Shown piece after piece: positions 1-11,634 of a DNA stretch of 64,000 bases (the stretch's first letter is position 1; every line of letters begins with the position of its first letter). The notes beneath the pieces were generated by a model, which was given only the letters and a program-made list of their open reading frames with translations, was not told where the DNA came from and did not search any database. The position numbers and the translations under genes were made by a program. Location of the stretch: assembly GCF_047511655.1 (NCBI RefSeq), contig NC_133389.1, positions 151,171,973 through 151,235,972 of the forward strand. Direction: 5' to 3'. Source of the DNA: Castor canadensis (Eukaryota > Chordata > Mammalia > Rodentia > Castoridae).

Positions 1-21
1 AAAACACCTCAAGGTAGCCAA

Positions 22-345
22 ACTTGGTGGCTTAAGCCTGTAATCCTAGCTATTTGGGAGGCTGAGAGCTGCAGGATGGCCGTTGGAAGCCAACTTGGCC
101 AAGAAGTTCTCAAGATCCCATCCAACCAATGAAAACTATGTGCGGTGGCATGTACCTGTCATCCCAGCTACCTGGCAAGTGTAAGTGGGAGGATCACGGT
201 CCGGGCCAGCTGGGGCAGAAAGTGAGATCCTATCTGAAAAATAACCAAAGTAAAAAAGTCTGGGGGTATGGATCAAGTGGTAGAGAGTCAGCCCAGAAAG
301 TGTGGAGGGAGCCCTGAGTTCAAACTCTAGTATTAAAAAACAAAA
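22..345 (+). repeat. Trimeric composite SINE (two B1-like units plus tRNA-like unit)
   Basis: The first 7SL/B1-like unit carries GCCTGTAATCCTAGCTA and the second GTACCTGTCATCCCAGCTA. A tRNA-like unit follows with an A box (TGGATCAAGTGGTAGAG) and a B box (GAGTTCAAACTC), and then an A-rich tail. The same three-part order recurs reversed at 1607, 12663, 29123, 36378, 37813 and 41786. Confidence 0.8.
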
Positions 346-461
346 CAAATAAACAGAAAAACCCCACCACAAACAAAAATGCCTCAGGGCAAGGTGATGT
401 GCTTCAGATGTCTTGCTTTCCAAATATAATCTGTAGAACATAGAACCACATATGGTATTTG

Positions 462-840
462 CTATAGTTCGAATCTTAAATGTCCTTCCAAAGCTCCTAT
501 GTTGAAGGCTTGGTCCTCACCTGATGGTGCTTTGGGAAGACAATGGAAATTTTAGGAGGTGGGGCCTCACTGGAAAAGTTAGTTCCTTAGGGGTGTGCTT
601 TTGTAGGCTATATTTGGTCCTTTTCTCCACTCTTTTTTACTTCCAGGCTGTCAGGATGTGAGCAGCTTTGCTCCACCAAAGCTCTCCACCATGATGTTCT
701 ACCCCACCATAGACACAACACCATGGGGCCAAACCACCATGGATGGAAACTTCTGAAACTGTGAACCAAATTAGACCTTTCTTCCTGGTAAGTGGATTTT
801 CTCAGGTATTTTGTGGCAGTGGCAGAAACCTGATAAACAT
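462..840 (+). mobile_element. Ancient MaLR-type solo LTR (MST/MLT-like)
   Basis: The text from 'GCTATAGTTCGAATCTTAA' through 'CTCAGGTATTTTGTGGCAG' follows the familiar MaLR LTR pattern, with the motifs TGTTGAAGGCTTGGTCC, GGAGGTGGGGCC and AGCAGCTTTGCTC. It is a non-coding, much-mutated LTR with no internal retroviral genes beside it. The exact subfamily is not determined. Confidence 0.55.
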
Positions 841-973
841 AGTATTTTTCCAACTTTTTTATTTTAAAACATTTCAATATTGAAAATCAGAAATGTTTAA
901 AGAATATACATTTGCCCTTAATCTAAGGACACCAAGCGTTAATATTTAGCCACATTTGTTCCTCTCTCTGCCA

Positions 974-999
974 TGCACGCACACACACACACACACACA

Positions 1000-1042
<43 letters not shown>
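974..1042. repeat. (CA)n-(CT)n microsatellite
   Basis: A CA run is followed directly by a CT run, closed by CACAC. Confidence 0.95.
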
Positions 1043-1121
1043 TTGGTATCATAACACTTTACCCCAAATTTCCTCAATCTGTATCTCCTACATGATTACA
1101 ATACCACTATCACACCTGTGA

Positions 1122-1470
1122 CAGACTGAATGCTTTTGCTCTCCTACAATTCCTATGTTGAAACCTAATTTCCAGTGTAATTGTATTTGAGGGGGACTTT
1201 AGAGAGCTGATTAGGTCATGAGTTTGGCGTCCTTGTGAATGGGATTAGTGCCCTCATAAAGGAGCCTCAGAGAATTTCCTCTCCCTATCTGCCATGTGAG
1301 GCCACAGGAAAAAAGATGATCACGTATGAAACAGAAAGCAGGCCCCCACTAGACCCAACTTTGCTAGTACCTTGATCTTCCCAGCTCCAGAACTCCAAGG
1401 AATAAATTTCTGTTATTTATACCAATCTATGGTATTCTGTTATGTCAGCCTAGATGTTAAGACAACATAG
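1122..1470 (+). mobile_element. Ancient MaLR-type solo LTR (MLT1-like)
   Basis: The segment includes TATGTTGAAACCTAATTTCC, GCTGATTAGGTCATGAG, GCCATGTGAGG and AATAAATTTCTGTTATTTAT, in the order expected of an MLT1 LTR with its polyadenylation region. No coding region is associated. Confidence 0.55.
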
Positions 1471-1552
1471 ATTTATTTTATTAAATTTAATATGGATACA
1501 CTGTGTTATTTAATATACAGTCTATACTAGAATTCCCATTTGTCTGTAACTT

Positions 1553-1606
1553 TTCTCTCTTTCTCTCTCTCTTTCTTCCTTTTCCTTCCTTCCTTCCTTC
1601 CTTCCA
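1553..1606. repeat. (CT)n/(TTCC)n low-complexity tract
   Basis: Pyrimidine-only sequence ends in TTCC repeats directly beside the next SINE. Confidence 0.9.
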
Positions 1607-1942
1607 TTTTTGGCAACACTGTTTTTGAACTCAGGTCCTTCTGGTTGCTAGGCAAATGCTCTACAATTTCAACCACACCCTAAGCCCCCCTTTTTTCTTT
1701 ATGTCAGTCATTTTTTTGAATAGGGTCTCACAGTTTTGCCTGGGGCCAGCATTGTATGGTGATCCTTATACCTACAGCCTCCCAAGTAGTTTGGTATTGC
1801 AGTCTAAAGTCACCATGCCTGGCTTATTGATTGAGATGGAGTCTTGCTAACTTTTTGGCTCTGGTTGGCCTTCAATTGTGATTCTCCCAATCTCTACCTC
1901 CCTAGTATCTGGGATTATAGATGTGAGCCACTATACCTGGCC
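1607..1942 (-). repeat. Trimeric composite SINE, reverse
   Basis: The tRNA-like unit (TTTGAACTCAGGTCCTTCTGG) comes first on the + strand. It is followed by two B1-like units, each ending in reversed 'GGGATTATAGATGTGAGCC'-type text. Confidence 0.75.
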
Positions 1943-2099
1943 TATTTTATTTCTGAATTCTGCTTCCTGTTACCATCAATAGTTATGGACCCTTCCCAAA
2001 ACTAAATCGGTGCCCTCACTAAAGCAAAGAATGCCCAATTCTCCATCGCCTTGATCCACTATCACTACATATAGCATCACATTTACTCCCTACACAAGA

Positions 2100-2515
2100 C
2101 AATATTCATCATTTCGATTTTCATATAAGGAAAAGGAGGTTCAGAGAGATTCAACTTAGCTAAGGTCAGACAGATATTCATTAAGATTCAGAATCAAAAT
2201 TTGAATTCAGATCTGTGACTTCAAAGCCCCTGTTCTTTCTGCTAAAATACACTATCTACTGTATCAAGTCTATATGATTTTGAATAATGGAGTAGTAAGG
2301 TTTTTGTTTTCTTTAAATGAGAAGTGCACTTATTACTTACACAGTGATTAAAAATACACAATCGTTAGTGTATTCTCTGTTATTTTTCAGTAGTCCATAC
2401 TCTAGAGCCTCTTTGAGAGCAGAGCCAGTCTTGTTCTTGGAGATACCCTCAGTGCCTAGAATAGTGCCAGACACAGTCTTGGTGCTCAATGAATGTCTGT
2501 TGGGTAGATTCATGG
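2100..2515 (+). repeat. Old MIR (about 2105-2260) and L2-like (about 2400-2515) fragments
   Basis: The first part has the MIR pattern 'AAGGAGGTTCAGAGAG...GCTAAGGTCAG'. The second has the L2 3' pattern 'GTGCCTAGAATAGTGCCAG...GTGCTCAATGAATG'. Both are degraded. Confidence 0.5.
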
Positions 2516-2950
2516 ATTAGACTCAGTACACATAGTCTCAACATAAATTCACAAGGCATTTTTTCCATACTGATTTTCTAACCCAGCAAAGGCTGTAAAC
2601 TTTCACAGTAGGGAGTTGATTCAACTAGGATTTCTTCTGCTGCATTTTTAACAGCTCCAACAATAATAGTTATCTTATTGAGACCATCTCCTCTTAATCT
2701 TGCAACCATGCTTTTTCTCAAGTAGCTGTCAGACCTAGCATTAGACTCTAGTCCTCCTCCCCAATGCCTCCAGCTTGAAGCCTTCCTTTGTTCTCATCTT
2801 TAACCTATAAATAACATTTTTATTATATATTATACTTGTTCTTACTGTAGGATTTAGTGTTATTATTTGTTAGTAACAATCAAAGACAATGTTTTCCCAG
2901 TTATTTGATGTCATCATTTAAGTGAATCCTCCAGATAACTCAACTCTATA

Positions 2951-3046
2951 AAAATTAAGCCTTTTAGGGGGTGGGGGCAGGGGGGAGAAATGAACCAAGC
3001 CTTGTATGCACATATGAATAATAAAAGAAAAAAAATTAAGCCTTTT
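2951..3046 (+). mobile_element. 66-bp micro-L1 insertion with 15-bp target-site duplications
   Basis: AAAATTAAGCCTTTT occurs at 2951-2965 and again at 3032-3046. Between them (2966-3031) is only the last part of the young L1 3' end, ending GCACATATGAATAATAAAAG with an A tail. It matches the reversed 3' ends at 8930, 25294 and 52575. Confidence 0.85.
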
Positions 3047-3628
3047 TTTGGTATTTGAGTCATTTTGTACAACGAGCTTTCTAAAATGCACCAAGTATTT
3101 TTCTTCCTCTTGAAACAGTATGCACAGAACATCCTTTATCCTTTGTCTGACTCAGGCTCTGAGGAAAACATCTGCTAATGCACTGGTCCACAGCACAGAG
3201 ATGCCCAGACACTCGATGACTCCAGATGCTTTTTCTGTCATTTCCATCATACATTCTTTTGCATCATTCACAGCCAGCTGCCACTTCTTGCTCCTGATCC
3301 AGCTCTGGAAGCCCTTTTTCTAATTCTCAGCTTCTAATAATCTAGGAAACCAGCCAAGGAACTTGTTAGCATTTGTGATAAAAATAACAAGACCCCAAGG
3401 ATCTTATAAATAAACCGAATTAATTTAATGGTACCTTTTTTGCACATTCAAATGCCACTTTTTCCTTACTTTTTATTTCTTGACTGGTTTGTTGACTAAA
3501 ATTATTTCCTGATGAATAAGGTGTTTATATATATATCATATGCATTATCAAAAAATTATATGTATAATTACACACAAATGCATGCATAATGCATTATCCA
3601 ATAAGAGTTTTATATCTACATGTTCTCC
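3047..3628. other. Unassigned intergenic sequence
   Basis: AT-rich sequence with no exon or repeat that I can name. The short frames here lack coding character. Confidence 0.5.
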
Positions 3629-3856
3629 TTAGAAATTCTTTTTTTTTTTTTTTTTTTGCTGTACTGGAATTTTAATTCAGGGCCTACACCTTGAGCCACT
3701 CCACCAGCCCTTTTTTTGTGATGGTTTTTTTCAAGATAGGGTCTCATAAACGATTTGCCTGGGCTGGCTTGGAATCATAATCCTCCTGATCTCTGTCTCC
3801 TGAATAGCTATGATTACAGGTGTGAGCCACCAGCGCGTGACTTCTTAGGAATTCTT
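3629..3856 (-). repeat. Dimeric composite SINE, reverse, with target-site duplications
   Basis: A poly(T) is followed by the tRNA-like unit and one B1-like unit. CTTAGAAATTCTT on the left and CTTAGGAATTCTT on the right are the duplicated target, with one mismatch. Confidence 0.85.
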
Positions 3857-3866
3857 TGAAGACAAT

Positions 3867-3987
3867 GACTGTATTTCTTTTTTTTTTTTTTTTGGCGGCA
3901 CTGGAGTTTGAACTCAGGGCCTCATGCTTGCTAGGCAGGCACTGTACCACTTGAGCCACTCTATCAGCCCAGGGACTCTATTTCTTT
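3867..3987 (-). repeat. Monomeric tRNA-like SINE, reverse, with target-site duplications
   Basis: Only the tRNA-like unit is present after poly(T). The flanks GACTGTATTTCTTT and GACTCTATTTCTTT are the target duplication with one mismatch. Confidence 0.85.
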
Positions 3988-4129
3988 ACACAGAATCTGG
4001 AACATAGTAAAAGCTCAAAAATGTTCATTCGATGAATGATGAATTAATGGATGTTATAGTATAGCCTCCTAAAGTGATAGAAATTAAAAATTTATTTGTC
4101 CCTTTGCATTTATTAGTATTATTATTATT

Positions 4130-4243
4130 GTATTTTGAGACAGAGTCTCTAGGTTGCCAAGACTGGCCTTGAACTCTCAATCCTCCTGCCTCAACCTTCC
4201 TAGTGCTAGTGTTATAGGCGTGTACCACCCACACCCAGACACT
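4130..4243 (-). repeat. B1-like SINE, reverse
   Basis: It reads TTTTGAGACAGAGTCTCTAG ... CCTTGAACTCTCAATCCTCC, a typical reversed 7SL-derived monomer. Confidence 0.7.
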
Positions 4244-4374
4244 TCTTTGCATTTAACCATGGGGGAACAAGTTTGGGGAGAGATGAAATGAAGATTATTC
4301 ATCAAATTCTAAGTTCTAAGACTTTTGCCTTTCATCTTACTATATTTCAAGAGATAAGATCAATGCCAGTATAT

Positions 4375-4915
4375 AGTGTTCAGTTAATTTATTTAGCACC
4401 TACCATATGCCAGGCATATTCTAAAGATTGAGATTTTGCAGTATTTCTATGAGGTCAGGACTATTACTTTTGTTACATTTTTATAGAAGAAAAATTGAGA
4501 AATCAAGAGGAAACTTGCCCCAGATCACATAGCTAGTGAAAGGCAGAGCTAGAATTCAAACCCCAAACTGGTTTCAGAGTCAATACTCTTAACCCTTATG
4601 CAATAGTGCCAGTTGTATTTTTGGAAATGATTTAATTACAAATTTCTGCACCTAGCTTTGCTTGTGATGTCTGATGGTACAAATTTACAGTTGACTTCTC
4701 TTATGGAAATCTAGCATATTAGAAAGAGAAGACATGGAGTCTTTCTTGTGGTTATTAATTCTCCACTTCCCAAGTCACTATGATGTAAGGAAATGCACTG
4801 GATAATTATTGGGAGCCTTGAGATCTTGTCCCAGTTCTGCCAATAGGTAGATGTGAGTTTCTTAATCTGTTTACTAGTTTTAAGCCTCTTACTTTTCATT
4901 TGAAAATTAGGTTGT
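4375..4915. repeat. MIR fragments (+ about 4378-4605, - about 4730-4915)
   Basis: The first copy shows GCACCTACCATATGCCAGGC ... AGATCACATAGCTAGTGAA. The second is in reverse, with CCCAGTTCTGCCAATAGG and TTTCTTAATCTG. Both are ancient and diverged. Confidence 0.6.
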
Positions 4916-4957
4916 GGCTGGGAAAGGAGGAAAAGAGAAAAATATTTGGATTAGATC

Positions 4958-5122
4958 AGTTGTTCTGAATCTTGGCTGTACATTGAAATCATACAGTAAG
5001 TTTTAAAAACTACTAATCCCTGAGACTCACTGGCAGAGATTCTGATTTAATTAGCCTGGGATGGTACCTGAACTTTGAGGTTTTGCAAGTTCCTTGGGAA
5101 GATTTTAATGTGCAGTCAAGAT
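4958..5122 (+). mobile_element. MER5A-like hAT DNA transposon remnant
   Basis: It opens CAGTTGTTCTGAATCTTGG, contains AGAGATTCTGATTTAATTAG and ends near TTTTAATGTGCAGTCAAG, the characteristic layout of this non-autonomous element. Confidence 0.65.
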
Positions 5123-7032
5123 TAATAGTGACTAAATTTGATGAAAACATGAATATTTGTTGGTTCTTTGTTAAGTGTGGAGAAAGAAAGTCTTGAGCAG
5201 TGTGCTCCTGGGCCCAGGGAAGTGGGGACCCAGCTGTGGCGTCAATTTTGAAGGTCCCTGATCTACATGGCAGGTGGAGACAATAATCAGAGGTGGGAGA
5301 AGTCTGTGAGACCAAGAGGACATGCCCACACAGAGACTCTCCATCTAGAACTGTGTACCCAAGACTTGAAGTTCTATGATCAGAAATCTCCTAGCCTCCT
5401 ACCTAGCCTTTATTGCCTCTTGCCCAAGTCCATAACTCTAGGGCAAACTGTGCTGCAATCTGAACCTAAGCATAAGAGTGGCTGTTTCTAGGGGGATGTG
5501 GATGGAGAGTGAACTTGCAGACTAGAGTGTCCCCAGACATGTACCTAAACATTGTGTGGGGGCTGCTGGAGACAGGGATGGGAATGGCACAGAGGGAGGG
5601 AGTTAAATGGCTGGCCTTACTGGTCTGTCAAATGGAAAGGCAATATGAGATCCCAATGTGAGCCAGAAAAAAACCCCTCAGGCAAAGAAGTACTTGTACT
5701 AGAAGTCAAACTGTGTGTGTTGAAGTGGTAGGAAGCAGGGGTTATGCAAGGCAGGCCTAGGTAAATCCACTGACCACCATAAAGGACTTCCACTCTAGGT
5801 GGGTGGAGAAGGTGATGGAGGTTCTAATCTGGAGTTCTTTCAAATTAAGGATGGGTACTGATCTGTAAGAAATTTTTCTTTAGTGTGTGAAAAAAAATGA
5901 GAAATGTATGTACAATATAGTGAATCTTACATATAACACAAGATATTAATTTAAAGGATTGTTCTTAACTTGGTTCCTGTTGTACATATATTTAATTTTT
6001 TCTGTTACAAATGATTGGGATAGTAGATAATATATTCATTTTGGAGATACATTTGTTTTTAAAATCCTTACTTTGCCCAAACAAAGTTTGGCAGCCACAA
6101 ACCCCAGTAGTCCCCAGTAGTCTAGAAAGACCTGCCTTAAGATCCACAGCAATTCAGGGACTGGTTGGCCTGGTTATCCAGGTATGGCCAATGCTTGGTG
6201 TTCTTCTAGGAAGCATTGGTGAGGTAACTGTATTCCCAACATGGTCACCTTCTGATTAACAGCATACAACAGGCTTCTATTGCCCAGAGTTTTGAACTCC
6301 AGCTCTGCCCGTTACTACCTGTATGACTTTAAACTCTGGTTACTGGATTATTTAGCTCCTTGAGCTTCAGTTTTTCCATTAGCAAGGTGAGAATGTTCCC
6401 TGCGAAAGGACATGAGATAATTGTGTATTAGGTACATATTAATATGCCCTAACTACCACTTACTGTATGCTACCATTTGGAAGCTCCCCTAAAAAGGGGA
6501 GCTTAGCCTTTTAAGCCCTAGGAGAGGATGTGTGCATAACAGACTCTCCTGTGGAGCCTGTACCTGAAACTGTGGAGAATAGCATTATGTTTTCCTTTTC
6601 TTTCTTTTTTTTAAAAATAGCACTACTTTTAGCTTCAGTGTTAGGTACTGAAGCAACACATACTCCTTTGTGTCTAGCTTCTTTCATGTAGTCCAATATT
6701 TTCTTCCCATTTTATTATTAAAAATGTTCAAAAATAAAAGAAGGAAACCCAGAGTGCCTGAGCATTGACTTTGAGTTGAGAAAGAGCTATCCTGCTGTGG
6801 AACAGCGGAATGGAAGTAGGTCATCACAAGTACAGAGCAGCAGTATGACTCAAAGATGCCACAACTGGGTCTAAGCTTCGCCTCCATCTGTGTCAGCATC
6901 TCCCTCCAAGTCTGTGACATTGATGGACCAGCTGGTGGTCTTCGACTCTGATGATTTTTCTCTCCTCTGACCGTCACTATCTCTCTGTCAGATTCTATTC
7001 TTAATATATTCGTTTTGTGTTTCATAAAGAAA
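5123..7032. other. Intergenic sequence without a recognised gene
   Basis: Apart from a reversed MIR-like piece near 6290-6450 (CTCTGCCCGTTACTACCTGT) I see no exon or repeat. The ORFs at 6011-6259 and 6684-7127 are short chance frames, the latter reading into a SINE tail. Confidence 0.5.
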
Positions 7033-7106
7033 AGCAACAAGCGTGAGGCCCTGAGTTCAAACTCTAGTACCACCACCAAAAAAGAAAGAAAGAAAAGAAA
7101 AGCACC
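7033..7106 (+). repeat. 5'-truncated tRNA-like SINE end
   Basis: The 3' half of the tRNA-like unit (GAGGCCCTGAGTTCAAACTC) is followed by an A/G tail (AAAGAAAGAAAG). Confidence 0.75.
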
Positions 7107-7639
7107 AGACAGAACATAACAGAGCATGGCAGAGGAGCTTGGATGGATGCAGAAACTAGAGAAATAAAGTCAATGGATGAATGGTTATGGATAATTAAAT
7201 TCCGGTTAAGGAAAAGAAAACTGTCAAGGGCAAAACCAACATCTGAAAGGCAAACAAAATAGAGACTGAGCAGGAATGAAAGAGAGGTGAGAGATAAATC
7301 TGCAGAGAGTGGGTCATAGAAGCAATGGAAGAACAGATTTCAGTAGAGCAGGAGAGGTCAAGAGTGTCCATCCAAGATAAGTAATGCCTGCTGAGTTTGG
7401 AGGCCTCATCAAGCTTTACGTGCTCCACATTGGAAGCCCTGGCAACCAGACCTTCCCCCTGCAGGCAGGAATTGGAAGAGTTATGGCTGCTAAGTCTTAC
7501 CAACTTAAAAGGAAAGCTGAAAATACTGACATTGGAAGTTCTCCAAGGATAGCTTAGCCAGATCAGCCACTGAAGTGCTCAGAATGGATTAGATCCACTT
7601 AGCAGCACAGAGCATCAATTCTGTTTTCATTTGCCTCTT
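7107..7639. other. Unassigned intergenic sequence
   Basis: No recognised repeat. The minus-strand frame of 102 codons at 7195-7503 resembles no protein I know. Confidence 0.5.
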
Positions 7640-8310
7640 TTAAAATCAGCTTTCTCTATGTATAATTTATATAAATAGATAAACTCTTTTTAAGCATATA
7701 GTGCAGTGATTTTTTGACAAATGCATTTCTACCACCCAATGAAAGTACAGAATATTTCCATCACCCCCAAAAGTTTCCTCCTGCTCCTATAAATCAACAC
7801 TTCTCCCTTATGAACAGGCACGGATGTACTTTATGTCACTATGGATTTGTTTTGTCTGCTCTACAATTTTGTATAAATGAACTATGTACTATGAACATTC
7901 CTGGGTCTGGATTCTTTCACTGAACACAATGTTTTCTTTCCAAACATTTTAGTAGAAAAATATTCAGTCATAAAGCAGAGAGTGTTTTACAGTGAGCACC
8001 CATATACTCACCAACAGAATCTACTAGGAGATTCTGCCACTCTTGCTTTTATCCATCTTATTTTGGATGTATTTTAGCTACTCACTAAATATTTCATCAT
8101 GCATATCAGACACAATTCTTCATATTGTTGCATAAATCAGTGCTTTTCTTCCTGTTACTTCTGAATAGTATTCCATTGTATGGGATAAACCATTTGCATA
8201 TTTTTGGGTAATTAAATTATTCCCAGATTGCTGTTAACATGACTAAAGCTGCCAGAAACATTTGTGTATGAGTCTTTGTGTGGATACATACATGAGCCAC
8301 TGGTACCTGG
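7640..8310 (-). mobile_element. Old L1 3' region fragments
   Basis: Sequences such as AATATTTCCATCACCCCCAA, ATAGTATTCCATTGTATGGG and the 'stay-on-the-line' L1 3' motifs are present but heavily mutated. No open ORF2 frame remains. Confidence 0.55.
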
Positions 8311-8705
8311 CTGATCAGTGCATTTTTTGTGTGTTCTATGTAATCTTTGCCTACGCTAGGATTGCAAAGATTTTCTCCTAGGTTTTCTAAGAATGAAATC
8401 AGTTAACGATCCCTACACATAACACAATGCGTCTCCTGATTATAATGCTAAGCATAGAAAGGAAGATACTAAGGAATATAGCTTGGTTTTCATTCACATA
8501 AACTTAAAAAAAACAGTCAAAATAAGCCATACCATCTAGAGACACATACATAAGTGGTAAAATTTATCAAGTCAAGAAAATAATTATGCAAAAATTAGGT
8601 AGTGGTTGGCCCTGGTGGAGGAAGTAGTTATGCTAGGGAGGGGCACCTAGGGCCTCTTGAGATGCTTCTATTTCTAGTCTTGGGTGATGATACGTGGATG
8701 TTTGA

Positions 8706-8808
8706 TTTAAACAGGATCTTACTATGTTGCCCAGGCTGGCCTGGAACCTCTGGGTTGAAGTGATCCTGAGTAATTGAGTCTTACAGACATGCACCACTGC
8801 CCTGTGCT
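8706..8808 (-). repeat. B1-like SINE, reverse
   Basis: CAGGATCTTACTATGTTGCC and CCAGGCTGGCCTGGAACCTC mark a reversed 7SL-derived monomer. Confidence 0.7.
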
Positions 8809-8897
8809 TTATAATTCTTTGCTAAAGTGTGTATTTACATCTTATGCATCATTCCGAATGTAACTTACATTTCACAAGTTTTTTTTAAATGTTGAAC

Positions 8898-10107
8898 TTT
8901 TTTTTTTTTTTTCATTTTTCTTTTATTATTCATATGTGCATACAAGGCTTGGTTCATTTCTCCCCCCTGCCCCCACCCCCTCCCTTACCACCCACTCCAC
9001 CCCCTCCCACTCCCCCCCTCAATACCCAGCAGAAACTATTTTGCCCTTATCTCTAATTTTGTTGTAGAGAGAGTATAAGCAATAATAGGAAGGAACAAGG
9101 GGTTTTGCTGGTTGAGATAAGGATAGCTATACAGGGCATTGACTCACATTGATTTCCTGTGCGTGGGTGTTACCTTCTAGGTTAATTCTTTTTGATCTAA
9201 CCTTTTCTCTAGTTCCTGGTCCCCTTTTCCTATTGGCCTCAGTTGCTTTAAGGTATCTGCTTTAGTTTCTCTGCGTTAAGGGCAACAAATGCTAGCTAGT
9301 TTTTTAGGTGTCTTACCTATCCTCACCCCTCCCTTGTGTGCTCTCGCTTTTATCATGTGCTCATAATCCAATCCCCTTGTTGTGTTTGCCCTTGATCTAA
9401 TGTCCACATATGAGGGAGAACATACGATTTTTGGTCTTTTGAGCCAGGCTAACCTCACTCAGAATGATGTTCTCCAATTCCATCCATTTACCAGCGAATG
9501 ATAACATTTCGTTCTTCTTCATGGCTGCATAAAATTCCATTGTGTATAGATACCACATTTTCTTAATCCATTCGTCAGTGCTGGGACATCTTGGCTGTTT
9601 CCATAACTTGGCTATTGTGAATAGTGCCGCAATAAACATGGATGTGCAGGTGCCTCTGGAGTAACAGTCTTTTGGGTATATCCCCAAGAGTGGTATTGCT
9701 GGATCAAATGGTAGATCGATGTCCAGCTTTTTAAGTAGCCTCCAAATTTTTTTCCAGAGTGGTTGTACTAGTCTACATTCCCACCAACAGTGTAAAAGGG
9801 TTCCTTTTTCCCCGCATCCTCGCCAACACCTGTTGTTGGTGGTGTTGCTGATGATGGCTATTCTAACAGGGGTGAGGTGGAATCTTAGTGTGGTTTTAAT
9901 TTGCATTTCCTTTATTGCTAGAGATGGTGAGCATTTTTTCATGTGTTTTCTGGCCATTTGAATTTCTTCTTTTGAGAAAGTTCTGTTTAGTTCACATGCC
10001 CATTTCTTTATTGGTTCATTAGTTTTGGGAGAATTTAGTTTTTTAAGTTCCCTGTATATTCTGGTTATCAGTCCTTTGTCTGATGTGTAGCTGGCAAATA
10101 TTTTTCA
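8898..10107 (-). mobile_element. 5'-truncated young L1 (ORF2 C terminus and 3' UTR)
   Basis: Reading the minus strand, the 186-codon frame at 9397-9957 is the C-terminal end of L1 ORF2 protein ([27 protein letters not shown] motifs). The 3' UTR follows and ends in poly(A) seen as T's near 8900. The left end of the L1 is missing after 'CTGGCAAATATTTT', so there is no reverse transcriptase domain. It is nearly identical to the copy at 52561. Confidence 0.9.
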
Positions 10108-10508
10108 ATAAAGAGATGAGACTGAAAAAAAAAATAAGCCTCAGTAGAAAAGATGGAAAATAGAGGAAGTGTCCCAGAAAGTTAAATTAAAAAGACAAAA
10201 CAATGGAAAATAGGAGAAAAATACAGAGCAAGTTCAGAAGGTACAATATTCAAAAAAAAAAAAGACACAAAACAGAAAAAATGGAAGGGACAAATCACCA
10301 ACTGAACATGTAAGAGAACTAAAAAAGTTGTGCTTCCAGATTAATGGCCCTGAGAGCTCAGCACAGTGAATGTAAATTGTGGGTGCAAGGGACATGCTGC
10401 AGTTTCAGAATACCAAGGTCAGAGAAGGTGCTTCATGCTTCCCTAGAGGAGAGTCGGGCAAAGCTCACACACACATACACACATGCAAATAAGATAAAAA
10501 TGAATCAA
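10108..10508. other. A-rich sequence beside an L1
   Basis: Runs such as AAAAAAAAATAAGCC and AAAAAAAAAAAAGAC suggest decayed retroposon tails. I see nothing that encodes a product. Confidence 0.4.
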
Positions 10509-10509
10509 G

Positions 10510-10623
10510 GTCTGGGGATGTAGCTAAGCGATAGAATGCTTGCCTAGCTTGCGTAAGGCCCTGGGTTTGATCCCCAGCGTCACAAGTAAATGAAATGCTT
10601 CTTCCCTAGGGAAAAAAAAAAAA
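10510..10623 (+). repeat. ID-like tRNA SINE
   Basis: TCTGGGGATGTAGCTAAGCG and GCCCTGGGTTTGATCCCCAG are the A and B box halves of an ID-type tRNA SINE. An A tail follows. Confidence 0.75.
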
Positions 10624-10765
10624 GGAATGAAAGTGATTTGGATGATTTGACAGCATCACACTGTCTTTTAAGACAGTGGTGGAAATTCCTTCCCACATTC
10701 TGAAGAAAACTAATTCCAACCTAGAATGTGTATGCCCACACGAAGGGTAATTAAAGTATTTCCAA

Positions 10766-10892
10766 ACCGGGTGCTGTACTACATGCCTATACTCCCAGCT
10801 CTAGTGAGGCTGAGGCCAGGAAATCCCTTGAGGGATTCACGGCCAACCTGGACAACATGAAGAGATCCTATCTCAAACAAAACAACAGCAAA
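10766..10892 (+). repeat. B1-like SINE
   Basis: CCGGGTGCTGTACTACATGC ... GCCAACCTGGACAACATGAA with an A-rich end is a forward 7SL-derived monomer. Confidence 0.75.
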
Positions 10893-11275
10893 TAAAGGCA
10901 TTTGTACACTGCAAGTTCTCAACTATTCTCAGGAAATTACTGTTGGATGAAAGACATAGGGTCCATGATGCAGAATATCCATGCAAAAAGGAGATGAAAT
11001 GAATTGTCAGACTGACAATAGTTAAGGGAAATAGGACGATGGCTGAGTATTCTGTGAAGAGGTAAATCCGTTCTGTCTGAATCGTTCAATGGTTCTTGAA
11101 GTGATTTCTTTGGGAATCTGAAAATAATAATATACCTTTGTGTCAATAAATTGAGATGAGATTTAGATAACTCACAAGGAGTTTCTGTGTTGGAAAGTAA
11201 ATGCTATGCAGAAAAGAAAAGGAATCACACTTTGATATGTGACTGGCTGTGACTATTGTTTGCATAATTATAATG

Positions 11276-11634
11276 CAGGTTGAGCATCCTAAACCAAAAA
11301 CCTGAAATGCTCTCCAAAATTCAACACTGGAGGAAAGGAAGGAAGGAGAGAAGGAGGGAAAAAGGGAGGGAAGGAAGGAAGGAAGGAAATTCCACATACC
11401 TGGTTTCTGATGAGAGAGAGTCAAAATGAATGCACACTAAATATACTGTGTAAAATTACTATCAGGCTATGAGTATAAGGTATCTATGAAACACAAATGA
11501 ATTTTGTGCTTAGAATTAGGCCTCAACCCAAGATAGCTTACTATGTATATGCAAATATTCTAGCCCCCTCCTCCAATATGAAATCTAAAACACTTCTGGT
11601 CCTAAGTGTTTTGGATAAGGGATATTTAACCTGT
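11276..11634. mobile_element. Tigger-type (TcMar) DNA transposon remnant
   Basis: It starts CAGGTTGAGCATCC and ends GGATATTTAACCTG, imperfect terminal inverted repeats. The interior (ATATGCAAATATTC, CACTTCTGGTCCTAAGTGTT) matches the non-autonomous Tigger family that ends this way. An (AAGG)n tract at 11330-11387 interrupts it. No transposase is encoded. Confidence 0.65.
11330..11387. repeat. (GAAG)n-type microsatellite
   Basis: Purine-only AAGG/GAGG repeats lie inside the Tigger remnant. The minus-strand 'ORF' rich in PSF residues here is this repeat translated. Confidence 0.9.

Noticed and set aside
974-1042. A CRISPR-like or satellite array
   Set aside because: It is a simple dinucleotide microsatellite; no spaced direct repeats with unique spacers exist in the window.
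9397-9957. A 186-codon minus-strand ORF that looks protein-like
   Set aside because: As a gene it is rejected: it is the C-terminal end of L1 ORF2 in a 5'-truncated copy.
10510-10590. A tRNA gene, from A-box and B-box like sequence
   Set aside because: The same text recurs many times with A tails and target duplications, so it is a tRNA-derived SINE and not a functional tRNA.
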